Positions 25,801 to 32,189 of a stretch of 64,000 bases of DNA are shown here, piece by piece; position 1 is the stretch's first letter; each line of letters starts with the position of its first letter. Location of the stretch: NCBI GenBank assembly GCA_947247005.1, contig OX365948.1, forward strand, positions 15,179,455 to 15,243,454, written 5' to 3'. Below the pieces are notes generated by a model, which saw only the letters and a list, made by a program, of their open reading frames with translations, searched no databases and was not told where the DNA came from. Position numbers and translations under genes: made by a program. The stretch comes from Spisula solida. Its lineage: Eukaryota; Mollusca; Bivalvia; Venerida; Mactridae.

Positions 25801-28800
25801 TTTTCTATAATTTTAGTTGGAACTGTCAATAATTTTAAGTGAATAAAACGTTTTCTCAGAGTGCCATACCTGAGTAAGCATCAGGCAAATGGAATCAGTA
25901 AGCAATAGGCAAATGGAATCAGTAAGCTTCAGGCAATTGGAATAAGTAAGCATTAGGCAAATGGAATAAGTAAGCATCAGGCAAATGGAATAAGTAAGCA
26001 TAAGGCAGCACCAGGCAAATGGAATAAGTGAGCATCAGGCAAATGGAATAAGTGAGCATCAGGCAAATGGAATAAGTGAGCATCAGGCAAATGGAATAAG
26101 TGAGCATCAGGCAAATGGAATAAGTAAGCATAAGGCAAATGGAATAAGTGAGCATCAGGCAAATGGAATAAGTAAGCATAAGGCAAATGGAATAAGTGAG
26201 CATAAGGCAAATGGAATAAGTGAGCATAAGGCAAATGGAATTAGTAAGCACCAGGCATATAATAAGTAAGCGTCAGGCAAATGAAAAGAGTAAGTATCCG
26301 TTCTTAAACTCCTAATTTTACTAGTGTTAAATGACAAAGAAAGGTGGAGAAAAACATTCTCGTACTTGCATAACATCGTTTTATATAGAGGGTTGACCAC
26401 ATTGAAAGGACCCGATTGGTAGTGGTATCAAAATAATACGGTTTTAGCACCAGGTGGATGTAGCATTCAGTGCTGGTAGTCGTATAGCCCCAACATTCTT
26501 CAATCACCAACAAATCTGGGTGTGGAAATATCGTGGACGTGTTTAAACAAAGTTCTGCGCATATCGCGTCACTGACGTAAGCATATATGACGTCATTTCC
26601 GGGAGAAAAGTCTTGACTTGTATCTCCATGGAAGCCCGGCACACTTTCAAAGTGACATTGGCCTGAAACAAAATAGACTAACAATTGATTAACAAAATAT
26701 GTTTAGTAAGATTCGATTTCGATATTCGATAGAATAGACCGTGATGTTCCTTTGTCATTTGATATTTTATTCTAGAAATCTGATTTTTCTATCCTTTTAA
26801 CATCAAAGGTAACTGTATCATTGATAGAGTAAAAAGAAAATATTTTATAAAATTTATGTTATCTAAGATATTATAAATTTTATAAAAAGATATGTATGTT
26901 TACTCTTTATTATACAGTTACCTGTGTTTGACATTGCATGTTATACAAGTCAAATAGTTTTCTGTGGGCAGATGATTTAGTTGTATTGTTTAGGATGTGT
27001 TTTTGCAGTTTGGATGCTGGTCGAATTTATTCCGGTGTATGTTTAATTATATCTGTCCAAATAATAATCAAACTTAACCAACTATAATATGGAACAGTAC
27101 TTTTGAACTTTATCACAACATTACAACAAATGTCATGGTGATATATAAATCGTATTCAGTTTAAACAAACATTATATCCTCTAAGTATTTGGTTTTGTTA
27201 TGTGCCGAGCGAATGATCAACAAAGAATTTGAAAAACATATATCATGTATTAATACACCATGCTTCTGTTAATCTAGCAATGTGTTCTCTACGGGATGTA
27301 CTCCATTGCCCACTATATCTATCATTACCCGGGAAGGGGAAGTACAGCTGCAGAATCTGCTGTTTAGATACACAGTCCCATTTTCCTAGCGCTCACAGTG
27401 ATATTTCGGACAGTTCTGATTTCTTCGGTAAATAAACTATTGCAATGCGACAAAGACCGATGTTATCCGCATGGAATAACGGAATTAGTCAGGTTCACGA
27501 CATTCTTACAAAATGCTTCTTTTTTGGATTTTTTTTTTTGAAATCGTAAACTATATCATCGAGAACAGGTCCCGTGCCCCTCCATGGACTTTTCACTTTG
27601 AGCATACCAATAGACCTGCGGGCTTGTAATAATTAAAAAGGGTTAAAAGTAGAAACATAACGATTAAAATTACCATTTTCTGTCTGACAATAGAAACTAT
27701 GTTGTTCGTCACAACTTGCACGGGTATAGTCATGTTTGATAAACGTCGTTGTTGCAGAAGTTGACTGTGGCATAAAGTTGTGCACACAAAATGATAACCC
27801 ATCACCGTCCATGACAGTATACGGATCAAATGTGTTCCAGTCTGAGATCTTGAACTCTTCTAAAGGTTCACAATCTTCACTATAATAGCGGTCACCAAGC
27901 GGAGTAATCCGTCGATGTAATCCTAACCATGCCACCAGTCCATTGCTGAAACAGTGACCACGTGTGAACAAGAAAACATCGATACATAGACAGAATCAAA
28001 GCACTGAGAGTACAATTTGCTGCTACTAAAGATTAAACCGACTTTACACGTTTAATGTTCGTTTTCTTACTGTCGATCTTGTCTTGAATGTCAAAATAGG
28101 CATATGTGACTATATAGGCATGTTGGGTATCTAAATAATTGTTAAAAGGTGCATATTTATTTATATGTAATACGTGTATTGAATGCGTATATCAAAAGTG
28201 GTTTTAAAATAATACTACGCGCCTATTTATCAGATTCTACAGTACCGTCTTGTAATCACTTCCCTCACAGCGTGAGACAGTCTATAGAAAGCGGCTAGCT
28301 AGTACAGCGACACCATATGATTGCATAACAGTACTTTGCAGACCGTATACGATTCATTGATAAAACCATCACTTGACCGTAGTCTGAAGTTTCTAAAGAT
28401 AGCTTTACAGCCGGGCCATTGATGAACACGTCATTTTCGTATTATTAAACAAGTTCGGTATCGGCCGGTGTAGTGATTTTTTTGCAAAAATATCGATTTA
28501 ACGAACAGTTTCACAATAATTTTTGATCTTAGAATAAACAAATGTTGCTGATTGACTTAAATCAGTTACAAAATTTGGAGAAACATATGTAGCAGTATTG
28601 GGAATGTTGACAGTTTCTGGAACTACTTGCATGCGGATTCACATAGCAGCCTAAAGGCGGTTAATTTTGTATTAAGAAATAGGCAATGGTATTAATGAGA
28701 GGCTTAAACGCCTCCCAAAAATGAGTCGTTGATAAATTCACAAATAACGAAAAGTTCGCAATTATTTATGGAAGTCTTAAAAGTAATAAGTTATTAAGAA

Positions 28801-31779
28801 ATATTAGTCCTGAAATAAAATAGTGTTTGCGGTATGATTAAATTGGGCAAGTGTGAACGTCCATTTATCTTTTACCTTTATACATATCCTGTCTATTTCT
28901 AATATTTTAAATTACTCAAGCAGCAAAATGAATGCGCGTTGTATATTGGTTTCAATCTTCAATTTGCTCATTCTGTTTTCAAATATATATGCATTGCTTA
29001 AGTTACCCATCACGGGCTATTTTTGTCTTGGGATGAACTGCAGCACCATTGTAATACATTTACAAGTTCTGCTTTAAAAATCGCAATCTGCAGTTTAATA
29101 AAAGCAAATGGCATTTTAGCCATATTCATGACGTAAAATCTTCCCAAAAAAATCATGATGACATTCACATGCATGTAGCCTATGCTATACTTAACATGTT
29201 TGTACTGATTATATTATAACTTTAAAAGTGTAGCTTGTCTGTCATCTTGATTTTTTGAGCACTTCAACCGTTTATAATACACCATGGCTAAATATGACAC
29301 TTTGCTAATTTTAACATATTTTCAGTTGGTCTTAGAAATAAACGGCTGATTTATTGGTACATGCAGATTTATAATATTGTTTTGCAGAAAAAAACACATG
29401 ACAAAATTAAGCCATTCGTGGACCTTTGTTGAACCGAATAAGGCTCGCGTATATGGCGAGCCTTATTCGTAGGATGAAATCAAATTGCTCCGAATATGGC
29501 TCGCCGTAAGCCGGCGTGTAATATGACATGTAATAAATAATGCGATATCAACATTGTAGTTGTCCCCTCAATAGCGTATTGGTAGAGTGACCGCTTCGAG
29601 TTTGTGTAGACCCGGTTTGATCCCGGACCGCATCATACAGGGTGTCCAAAAAGAAAGTATACAGTTTCAGTGTATATTTATTAGATCTCTTCATTCTGCT
29701 ATGGCAAAGAAAATTTGCACATTTGTCGACAAAAGACAAATATTTTTCTGGGACCAGTTTTAAGATTATAACATGGATAATGTTTAGAAAAATGTAAATT
29801 TACTGAAATTACCTTATTTTGCCCGTGACGTCTATTCAGTAATTTATGACGTTCTCAAGATGTCCCACCTTCTTACGTTTCCCTTCTTGCACTTTTTAAA
29901 CTGTTGATAACATTTGCACATGTGTCTAAACTAATCTTCTTACCTTCTCGTTTGGTGTTTCTCGTGAGCATAGACGTGTCTGTTGGCCTTGCGCTGTACA
30001 CTAGCGATTTCACATAGCCACACAAGAAGAAGTCGCAAAGATTTTGATCCGGGCTGTGTGCGGGCCATGTCACACCACAGTGGTATTTCCTGGAACTTAG
30101 TTTGTATCCAACTGTGTCAAGGAATTCATCAAACCCCTTATGTACAATATGTGGCCCTGGTACATCTTGCATGAAGTTTGCAGCATTCAAAACAATAAAT
30201 CACATTCGGTGTTTATGAATGAGCTGGTTTAACAAAGACAAGTAACTGGTTGAGTTTATTTCATTCTCTTGTGCTATCTGAATCGCTAGTGTACACTCTA
30301 AAGCCAACGGACACATCTATGCTGCTCAGGAACATCAAACGAGAAAGTTAGAAGACCAGGTGGGACACATGTGCAAATGTAATTGATAGTTTCAAAGAAC
30401 GAGTGCATGAAGGGAAATGTCAGAAGGCCACATGCATCGTGAAATCGTCGTTAATTACTACAAAATGATGTCACGGACATTATAAAGTAATTTTAGAAAA
30501 TTTACTTATTGTGTTTTGGCTAACATCAGCAACGGAGTGTCGATAGTGAACAGATAGGCTGATATAAGTTGGAAAAACAAGTTTCACAATCGAACGTATT
30601 TGAAGAATAAAAACGTCGAACCCTATACGTGTCGGCACATAAAAGAACAAAAAGACGGAACTCGGCGTATAGTATCAACGGGCCGCGAAAATGTTCGATC
30701 ACAGAAAGTGCCGACATACGACACAATGTACCGAGCGACCTAATAATCAAAATAGAATTGGTTGAATCCTAAAGAAAGAGAAATAAAATCAATTTTAAAA
30801 AATCCTTCTATATAATCGGAAAACAACCCTCAAAATAACAGAAAACTCTATGGGGTCAAAAATACACCCATTTCACTTATCTGGAAAATCCGACAAAAAA
30901 TGACGCCATTTTCGGAGCAAAAGGCACCTCATCAGCTGCGAGCCATTTTCTTCGCTCTGCACCGAATATGTCTCTGGGCGAGCCATATTCAACGCAATAT
31001 TTTAATTTTACCCTACGAATATGGCGAGCAATATTCGACGCAAGCCATATTCGGTTCAACAGACCTCGTCCTTTATTTTTAGGTTTCAAGAACTCACCCG
31101 ACTGGTACGGTATTCCATGGTGATTGTAGCGCTAACGTAAACAACGCACTAAATAGTGAGTACCGTGTAATATCCAGTAATCGTCCACCTTGAATTTTAC
31201 AAATATTGTCAGCCTCATTCCACGTATGTGGGTCTGTGTACAATGTTATAGTCGTCAAGTTTTTAACGGGACCTAAATAACCAGGGCAACAATCTGAAAC
31301 AAAAATCATACCATGATATTATTTTCTGAAAATATTTCTGTGGTGAAGAAAGTATTCCTTATTCATTTTAATTAACCCTGTAAATTAATAGTGATACATG
31401 CAGTGGTTATGCCACCTACGTAGTCTATACTCAAACACGTGTGTTTACACGTCATACGTATATGGTTATAAAGTACTGTATTTCTTAAGACTTAATCCAA
31501 TTAAAATAATCCTTTTTTTTATTCTGTGATGTATCCATCATAAAATCTTGAAAGACCCCTACACGCAATACGCATTTTGTTAAATACGTATATTGTTTAT
31601 TAAAACATTTAATTTTTGCGCAATAATATAAATCCATGAAAACTCTTGTACACGACTTTAAACCATTAGTAACAAATGTTCGAGGACCGTTGTTGTACAA
31701 AATACACGAATAAAATAAATAAGTAAATGTACTTACAGAAATATATTACAAAACACGACAAAGATAGGAGCCACTTCAT
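4275..31779 (-). CDS. 13-exon type I membrane protein with CTLD, PAN-like and mucin modules
   Basis: This gene was assembled by eye from splice sites. Exons (high to low): 31737-31779, 31098-31293, 27674-27945, 26366-26662, 18286-18469, 16699-16928, 15832-16089, 14322-14444, 13493-13670, 8477-8694, 6999-7250, 6210-6290, 4275-5179. All junctions are in phase, and the joined CDS is 3237 nt (1078 residues plus stop). Order: signal peptide, CTLD1, PAN-like 1, CTLD2, PAN-like 2, linker, CTLD3, PAN-like 3, linker, Ser/Thr-rich stalk, Cys cluster, membrane span, short cytoplasmic tail. Known CTLD and PAN modules bind sugars or proteins. The CTLDs lack EPN/QPD motifs, so protein or calcium-independent ligand binding at the cell surface or on mucus is more likely. 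An immune or adhesion role is inference. Further small exons, especially in the 7.9-kb intron 4, cannot be excluded. Confidence 0.72.
5180..6209 (-). other. Intron 12, no other gene
   Basis: It separates the exon 12 donor (CCGG|GTAAGC) from the exon 13 acceptor. A degraded repeat with GC-rich blocks lies at about 5290-5660, and a faint tRNA-like stretch with AGTTGGTAGAGCG is near 5967, probably a SINE relic. Open frames here (e.g. 5343-5549) have no domain features. Confidence 0.5.
6210..6290 (-). CDS. Exon 12: short phase 1-1 linker
   Basis: The acceptor CTTATTCAG ends at 6291 and the donor CCGG|GTAAGC follows 6210. The 81-nt exon encodes SVDDSDVIPSHDSLL, then APNPGCDNGIP, in the same frame as its neighbours. 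It links the third PAN-like module to the mucin stalk and carries one cysteine. Strong splice sites and matching phases support it despite its size. Confidence 0.65.
6291..6998 (-). other. Intron 11, with a small MITE
   Basis: It contains the 211-bp inverted-repeat element at 6340-6550 and a poly-C run near 6560. Nothing else is recognisable. Confidence 0.5.
6340..6550. mobile_element. MITE-like element with 15-bp terminal inverted repeats
   Basis: Ends CAGGGGGAATTAGAC (6340-6354) and, inverted, CAGGGGGAATTAAAC (6536-6550) differ at one base. Further GGGATTTAGAC and GGAATTAGAC copies occur inside. No clear target duplication is seen. Confidence 0.55.
6999..7250 (-). CDS. Exon 11: third PAN/apple-like module
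   Basis: The donor GCAG|GTACAC follows 6999. With the acceptor nearest the domain (ACTTCAG ending at 7251) the exon is 252 nt and phase 1 at both ends. It encodes PCNFSNIVDVECDVGLEGR, then YSLSSTTCEDVC, MECWA, GCDLFFYTD and KICYA. The C-x3-C ... ECW ... C spacing matches exons 4 and 7 and PAN-type folds. The upstream 69-bp array offers nine further in-frame acceptors that would lengthen the N-terminal part by 23 residues each (see 7250-7904). Confidence 0.75.
7213..7904 (-). repeat. 69-bp minisatellite of ten in-frame repeats carrying the exon 11 splice acceptor
   Basis: Ten units of 69 bp (23 codons) repeat CDVHV-x-x-PYTSGPCNFSNIVHVE-like sequence with few changes. Each unit keeps CACTTCAG|GT, so potential exon starts lie at 7250, 7319, 7388, 7457, 7526, 7595, 7664, 7733, 7802 and 7871. 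The frame stays open to a TGA at about 7902-7904. The repeat unit spans the intron-exon border: the intron tail is translatable and the first exon codons are duplicated. Whether the repeats are ever coding depends on acceptor choice. It is not a CRISPR array. Confidence 0.9.
7905..8476 (-). other. Intron 10 remainder
   Basis: A LINE- or SINE-like 3' tail is seen on the plus strand at about 8040-8100 (CTCGTAAAATAAAGTC then (ATT)n). A similar tail in reverse orientation is at about 40230-40270. The 33-bp minisatellite at 8186-8278 follows. Confidence 0.5.
8186..8278. repeat. 33-bp minisatellite, three units
   Basis: Three nearly identical copies of a GT-rich 33-bp unit (GTGTGATGTGGTGTGATGTG plus TGGTGTATGTG-type sequence) within intron 10. 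Confidence 0.85.
8477..8694 (-). CDS. Exon 10: C-terminal half of CTLD3
   Basis: The acceptor TTGAGCAG ends at 8695; the donor GTCG|GTGAGT follows 8477. It is 218 nt, entering in phase 2 and leaving in phase 1. It encodes LTEIWIGLAQ, SLRWSKDCNVPLW, DDRCVAAG and LMFVCEVNV. The W-I-G-L motif and the late C...C pair are CTLD hallmarks. There is no EPN/QPD and no WND motif. Together with exon 9 it makes one complete domain. Confidence 0.82.
8695..13492 (-). other. Intron 9, largely a foldback element
   Basis: It lies between the two halves of CTLD3. It contains the 2.6-kb inverted-repeat element at 9851-12439. The rest (8695-9850 and 12440-13492) is AT-rich with no recognisable gene. Confidence 0.6.
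9851..12439. mobile_element. Foldback-type element with ~765-bp inverted arms
   Basis: The left arm (9851 to about 10615) is the reverse complement of the right arm (about 11671-12439) with only scattered differences, starting TCACACCGTACAACCCGCTG at both ends. The ~1055-bp spacer holds no recognised protein (an 82-codon frame at 10790 is unremarkable). No clear target duplication was found. This is consistent with a non-autonomous foldback or long-TIR DNA transposon. Confidence 0.88.
13493..13670 (-). CDS. Exon 9: N-terminal half of CTLD3
   Basis: The acceptor CCCTTTTTAG ends at 13671; the donor TCTC|GTAAGT follows 13493. It is 178 nt, phase 1 in and phase 2 out. It has no ATG start of its own. 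It encodes QNIPTTTKTQF, then TVATWNEADTICKSNGGRLL and LKYISDWVAKGI. W-N-E-A-x-x-x-C-x-x-x-GG-x-L is the classic first half of a CTLD. It joins exon 10 at the same position as the other two split CTLDs. Confidence 0.82.
13671..14321 (-). other. Intron 8, no other gene
   Basis: AT-rich intron. Plus-strand open frames at 13444-13708 are antisense shadows of exon 9; the frame at 14074-14316 has no domain features. Confidence 0.5.
14322..14444 (-). CDS. Exon 8: linker after the second PAN-like module
   Basis: The acceptor ATATTTCCAG ends at 14445; the donor ACAG|GTATAC follows 14322. It is 123 nt, phase 1-1. It encodes TFVNNSGLVNLTVDLEI, then LPKSCCNVTGLRSECPEN. Three cysteines and several N-x-S/T sites fit an extracellular linker or the tail of the PAN-like fold. 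The phases match exons 7 and 9. Confidence 0.75.
14574..14994. mobile_element. MITE with ~165-bp inverted arms and 5-bp TSD gttta
   Basis: The termini CAGTGTAGCAATACCACGTG and (inverted) CAGGGTAGCAATACCACGTG extend into arms of about 165 bp. The direct repeat GTTTA flanks the element at 14569-14573 and 14995-14999. It is non-coding. CAG...CTG ends and the 5-bp duplication link it to 1577-2061, 54372-55827 and 59377-59735. Confidence 0.85.
15187..15598 (+). repeat. Dispersed compound inverted repeat, copy 1
   Basis: One part (15187-15340) is a hairpin with arms around TACATACGAGTTTTATTAAAC. The second (15338-15598) has ends TTATCGCATAACCT and, inverted, TTATCACATAACCT. A second copy lies reversed at 39751-40170 with the same two parts, showing a mobile family about 410 bp long. 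Confidence 0.8.
15832..16089 (-). CDS. Exon 7: second PAN/apple-like module
   Basis: The acceptor CCTTTGCAG ends at 16090; the donor ACAG|GTACGT follows 15832. It is 258 nt, phase 1-1, with no start codon of its own. It encodes SNRSYSLGQQNTTGSG, ETACRNMCSEWTY, QECWGYSVKP, TDCFLFF and FTFYYKLSWT. The C-x3-C...ECWGY...C-F-L pattern matches exons 4 and 11. Several N-glycosylation sites are present. Confidence 0.8.
16090..16698 (-). other. Intron 6, nothing recognised
   Basis: AT-rich, no repeats or genes recognised by eye. Confidence 0.45.
16699..16928 (-). CDS. Exon 6: C-terminal half of CTLD2
   Basis: The acceptor ATGTTTCTAG ends at 16929; the donor TTTG|GTAGGG follows 16699. It is 230 nt, phase 2 in and phase 1 out. 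It encodes MEYLWLGLHEPDPVN, VWSNCAAGITPNWDTN, ELCVTMD, SLWYTDICNTM and NVVCMGDF. The W-L-G-L motif, the W-Y-x-D-x-C segment and the terminal C are typical of a CTLD. The EPN/QPD sugar-binding motif is absent. The in-frame ATG is an internal Met, not a start. Confidence 0.83.
16929..18285 (-). other. Intron 5, nothing recognised
   Basis: AT-rich intron between the halves of CTLD2, with no repeats or genes recognised. Confidence 0.45.
18286..18469 (-). CDS. Exon 5: N-terminal half of CTLD2
   Basis: The acceptor GTTTGTTGCAG ends at 18470; the donor CAAAA|GTATGT follows 18286. It is 184 nt, phase 1 in and phase 2 out. It encodes IPETGVSTVTARDIFVYPG, KWTWNNAYTICNMYGQDML and IQQIVNKYKDVQ. W-x-N-A-x-x-x-C is the expected CTLD helix motif. 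It joins exon 6 as DVQ-N-MEYLWLGL. Confidence 0.83.
18677..18800 (+). repeat. Intronic repeat shared with 27499-27620
   Basis: GACATTCTTAC[A]CAATGCTTCTT, a T-run, AATCGTAA and a later AGACCTG recur in order at 27499-27620 in the same orientation. Both copies lie in introns of the lectin-like gene. They are either a mobile repeat or a trace of module duplication. Confidence 0.6.
19087..19199. repeat. Imperfect TCNG tetranucleotide tract
   Basis: A run of TCCG/TCTG/TCGG/GGCG steps follows a GGGTATACTGGAGTCA-like lead. Such tracts are common in molluscan DNA. A short TCCG run also occurs near 62237. Confidence 0.8.
19574..19650. repeat. (TA)n microsatellite
   Basis: About 77 bp of pure TA alternation adjoins the left end of the 19651-25035 element, which probably inserted at TA. 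YIYI-type open frames here are artefacts. Confidence 0.95.
20292..21240 (+). pseudogene. LINE ORF, N-terminal part: 2A-like motif, PHD finger, endonuclease start
   Basis: After a hydrophobic segment the frame has YADIELNPGTA, close to the D-V/I-E-x-NPG-P signature of 2A-like peptides reported from non-LTR retrotransposons, but with T instead of the final P. A PHD zinc finger follows (CGKCDHNVSW, GILCDTCDRWFHADC, HCQWC). The AP-endonuclease start is RISILNINCRSIKNK, with CCTETWLKPDV holding the catalytic Glu. The frame is then broken at about 21240 by inserted sequence. Confidence 0.8.
21250..21612. mobile_element. Repeat inserted in the LINE endonuclease domain
   Basis: Non-LINE sequence separates VYRDDR from GGGVLIAI of the endonuclease. 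Its first ~150 bp (ATTAAGTCAGACAGGGAA, CCGAGCACAGAAAACAT) are found again at about 51345-51530, so it is a dispersed repeat. Exact ends were not resolved. Confidence 0.65.
21624..22721 (+). pseudogene. LINE endonuclease C-terminal part and pre-RT region
   Basis: It continues the endonuclease: GGGVLIAISKS, WLLGDFNMPDMDW (catalytic D-x-N), ILDLFLTN and FGNSDHNII (catalytic SDH). Then comes a linker with NLPWVTPD, after which the frame degenerates. It is 365 codons long without a genuine start. Confidence 0.78.
22740..23280 (+). pseudogene. LINE reverse transcriptase, N-terminal half
   Basis: Blocks WKKATIAPVFKKGPKSKPSN, YRPISLTCIVSKLMEHII, YQHGFRTKHSC and VMDFSKAFDKIDHHK (motif A with catalytic Asp) are intact in order. 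The fingers/palm region ends abruptly at FLNNKT: the YADD motif and about 150-200 residues are missing, so the enzyme is dead. Confidence 0.82.
23281..23725 (+). pseudogene. LINE C-terminal region after RT deletion
   Basis: It resumes with YVRPQQEYCSVIWHPW, KVEGAQRAAARYV and LGWVTLQQRR. After a frame break it continues to NSFFPRTIRLWNSLPSQV and a stop at about 23725. This is the usual C-terminal block of CR1/L2-type elements. Confidence 0.78.
25036..25864 (-). other. Intronic spacer, nothing recognised
   Basis: AT-rich part of intron 4 between the TA-flanked element and the 24-bp minisatellite. No coding signal or repeat was recognised. Confidence 0.4.
25865..26290. repeat. 24-bp minisatellite, about 17 units
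   Basis: The unit GGCAAATGGAATAAGTGAGC plus ATCA (24 bp) repeats with AAG/GAG variants and a few shortened copies. It lies in intron 4, about 75 bp from the exon 4 donor. The 8-residue periodic open frames (SICLMLTY) are artefacts of a stop-free unit. Confidence 0.92.
26366..26662 (-). CDS. Exon 4: first PAN/apple-like module
   Basis: The acceptor TTTGTTTCAG ends at 26663; the donor GCAA|GTACGA follows 26366. It is 297 nt, phase 1-1. It encodes QCHFESVPGFHG, DAICAELCLNTS, IEECWGYTTTSTECYIHL and TLYIKRCYA. The C-x3-C...ECWGY...C and final CYA match exons 7 and 11. The first in-frame ATG lies inside the intron and is not a start. Confidence 0.8.
26663..27673 (-). other. Intron 3, with a palindromic segment
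   Basis: An inverted repeat of about 125 bp (26806-26931) has ends AGGTAACTGTAT and ATACAGTTACCT and inner TTTTATAAAATTTAT arms. The shared repeat at 27499-27620 also lies here. Confidence 0.6.
27499..27620 (+). repeat. Second copy of the intronic repeat at 18677-18800
   Basis: It shares GACATTCTTACAAAATGCTT, a T-run, AATCGTAA and a terminal AGACCTG with 18677-18800. Confidence 0.6.
27674..27945 (-). CDS. Exon 3: C-terminal half of CTLD1
   Basis: The acceptor CACTGTTTCAG ends at 27946; the donor AATG|GTAATT follows 27674. It is 272 nt, phase 2 in and phase 1 out. It encodes NGLVAWLGLHRRITPLGD, YYSEDCEPLEEF, GLSFCVHNF and SCDEQHSFYCQTEN. The W-L-G-L motif and the last two CTLD cysteines are present. 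Calcium/sugar motifs EPN, QPD and WND are absent. It joins exon 2 as PVGNGLVAW. Confidence 0.82.
29570..29640 (+). mobile_element. tRNA-like SINE head fragment
   Basis: An A-box-like TATTGGTAGAGTG and a B-box-like CCGGTTTGATCCCGG are separated by about 30 bp. No complete body or tail was recognised, so it is a SINE relic rather than a tRNA gene. Confidence 0.45.
29873..30190 (-). pseudogene. C-terminal fragment of a Tc1/mariner-like DDE transposase
   Basis: The frame reads FMQDVPGPH (second catalytic Asp block), then WPAHSPDQNLCDFFLCGYVK and SLVYSARPTDTSM. It matches the usual Q-D-x-A-P-x-H ... WP-x-SPDL-x-P-x-D-F-x-L-W-G-Y-L-K pattern, with the expected P after D-L/Q-N lost. The N-terminal half is missing. 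A DDE nuclease of this kind would cut and join element ends; here it is dead. Confidence 0.75.
30279..30450 (+). pseudogene. Second transposase fragment, opposite orientation
   Basis: Plus-strand translation gives SLVYTLKPTDTSMLLRNIKR and, past a stop, DTCANVIDSFKERVHEG. This aligns with SLVYSARPTDTSMLTRNTKR and DTCANVINSLKSARRE of the 29873-30190 fragment. The two copies face away from each other across ~90 bp. Confidence 0.75.
31098..31293 (-). CDS. Exon 2: N-terminal half of CTLD1
   Basis: The acceptor TTTGTTTCAG ends at 31294; the donor GTCGG|GTGAGT follows 31098. It is 196 nt, phase 1 in and phase 2 out. It encodes CCPGYLGPVKNLTTITLY, then PHTWNEADNICKIQGGRLL, the diagnostic CTLD helix with W-N-E-A...C...GG-x-L. 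It is joined to the signal-peptide exon through a split Tyr codon. Confidence 0.82.
31294..31736 (-). other. Intron 1, nothing recognised
   Basis: 443-bp AT-rich intron between the signal peptide and CTLD1. No repeat or gene recognised. Confidence 0.5.
31737..31779 (-). CDS. Exon 1: start codon and signal peptide
   Basis: The ATG at 31779 is followed by KWLLSLSCFVIYF, a short basic-then-hydrophobic signal peptide core. The donor TTTCT|GTAAGT is near-perfect, leaving phase 1, which matches exon 2. Forty-three coding nucleotides. The start fits a secretory protein that ends in a membrane anchor. Confidence 0.72.
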
Positions 31780-32189
31780 GGTTGCTCCCAGAGTAATGTT
31801 CTGTTTATACTGCGCGTTTGGTAGCTTAGTCCGTCGTATCTAATAACCATATTTTAATTGGATTCATTAAAGGAAAGGATTAATATTATCATTTCCTGTT
31901 AAAATAATGGGATAGTGTGTATAATAATCCTGGCAATTGTCAAACTGCAGTTGTGCACCTAATTAACAGCAATATAACAACAGTATTTGACTAAAACTCA
32001 ATGGATTTTACTATTCGAACCCCTCAGAATGTAACGGGTTTGAATTCTATTCCCATACTCCCAATCCGATTATGGTTCATGTTGATACTGGATTGTTCAA
32101 TAATAAGTATTGAGTATCGTATTGACTTATAGGTGTGAGAATAATAACGTAATAATGCCGTGAAACTAACAATTGCTTATCATCAATAG
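31780..32189 (-). promoter_or_regulatory. Putative 5' flank/promoter of the lectin-like gene
   Basis: A minus-strand TATAAA lies at 31804-31809, only 25 bp before the ATG. This is too close for an ordinary TATA-driven leader, so a further upstream start or 5' UTR exon is likely. No other motif is convincing. Confidence 0.3.

Larger units (their letters stand above)
18470..26365 (-). other. Intron 4 (7.9 kb), filled with mobile DNA and repeats
   Basis: It contains a TCNG-type microsatellite, (TA)n, the TA-flanked 5.4-kb element with its nested LINE, and a 24-bp minisatellite. A stretch at 18677-18800 is shared with 27499-27620. Any small linker exon like exon 8 could be hidden here; none was identified. 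Confidence 0.55.
29428..31060. mobile_element. Inverted-repeat DNA element with nested palindromes and transposase remnants
   Basis: Ends TGTTGAACCGAATAAGGCTC and (inverted) TGTTGAACCGAATATGGCTT extend imperfectly over ~80 bp rich in GGCGAGCC/GGCTCGCC palindromes. Flanks GACCTT and GACCTC look like a 5-6-bp target duplication. Inside are a tRNA-like stretch (TTGGTAGAGTG and GGTTTGATCCC, about 29578-29626) and two opposed transposase fragments. The nested parts suggest successive insertions. Confidence 0.72.
27946..31097 (-). other. Intron 2, containing a 1.6-kb inverted-repeat element
   Basis: The right end of the 29428-31060 element is only 38 bp from exon 2. The stretch 27946-29427 is AT-rich with no recognised feature. 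Confidence 0.55.

Noticed and set aside
25813..26400. Periodic SICLMLTY and YLFHLPDA frames as a repeat protein
   Set aside because: The 24-bp minisatellite lacks stops in several frames; frames overlap each other and lie in an intron.
31804..31809. TATA box for the lectin-like gene
   Set aside because: It is 25 bp from the start codon, leaving almost no room for a transcribed leader.
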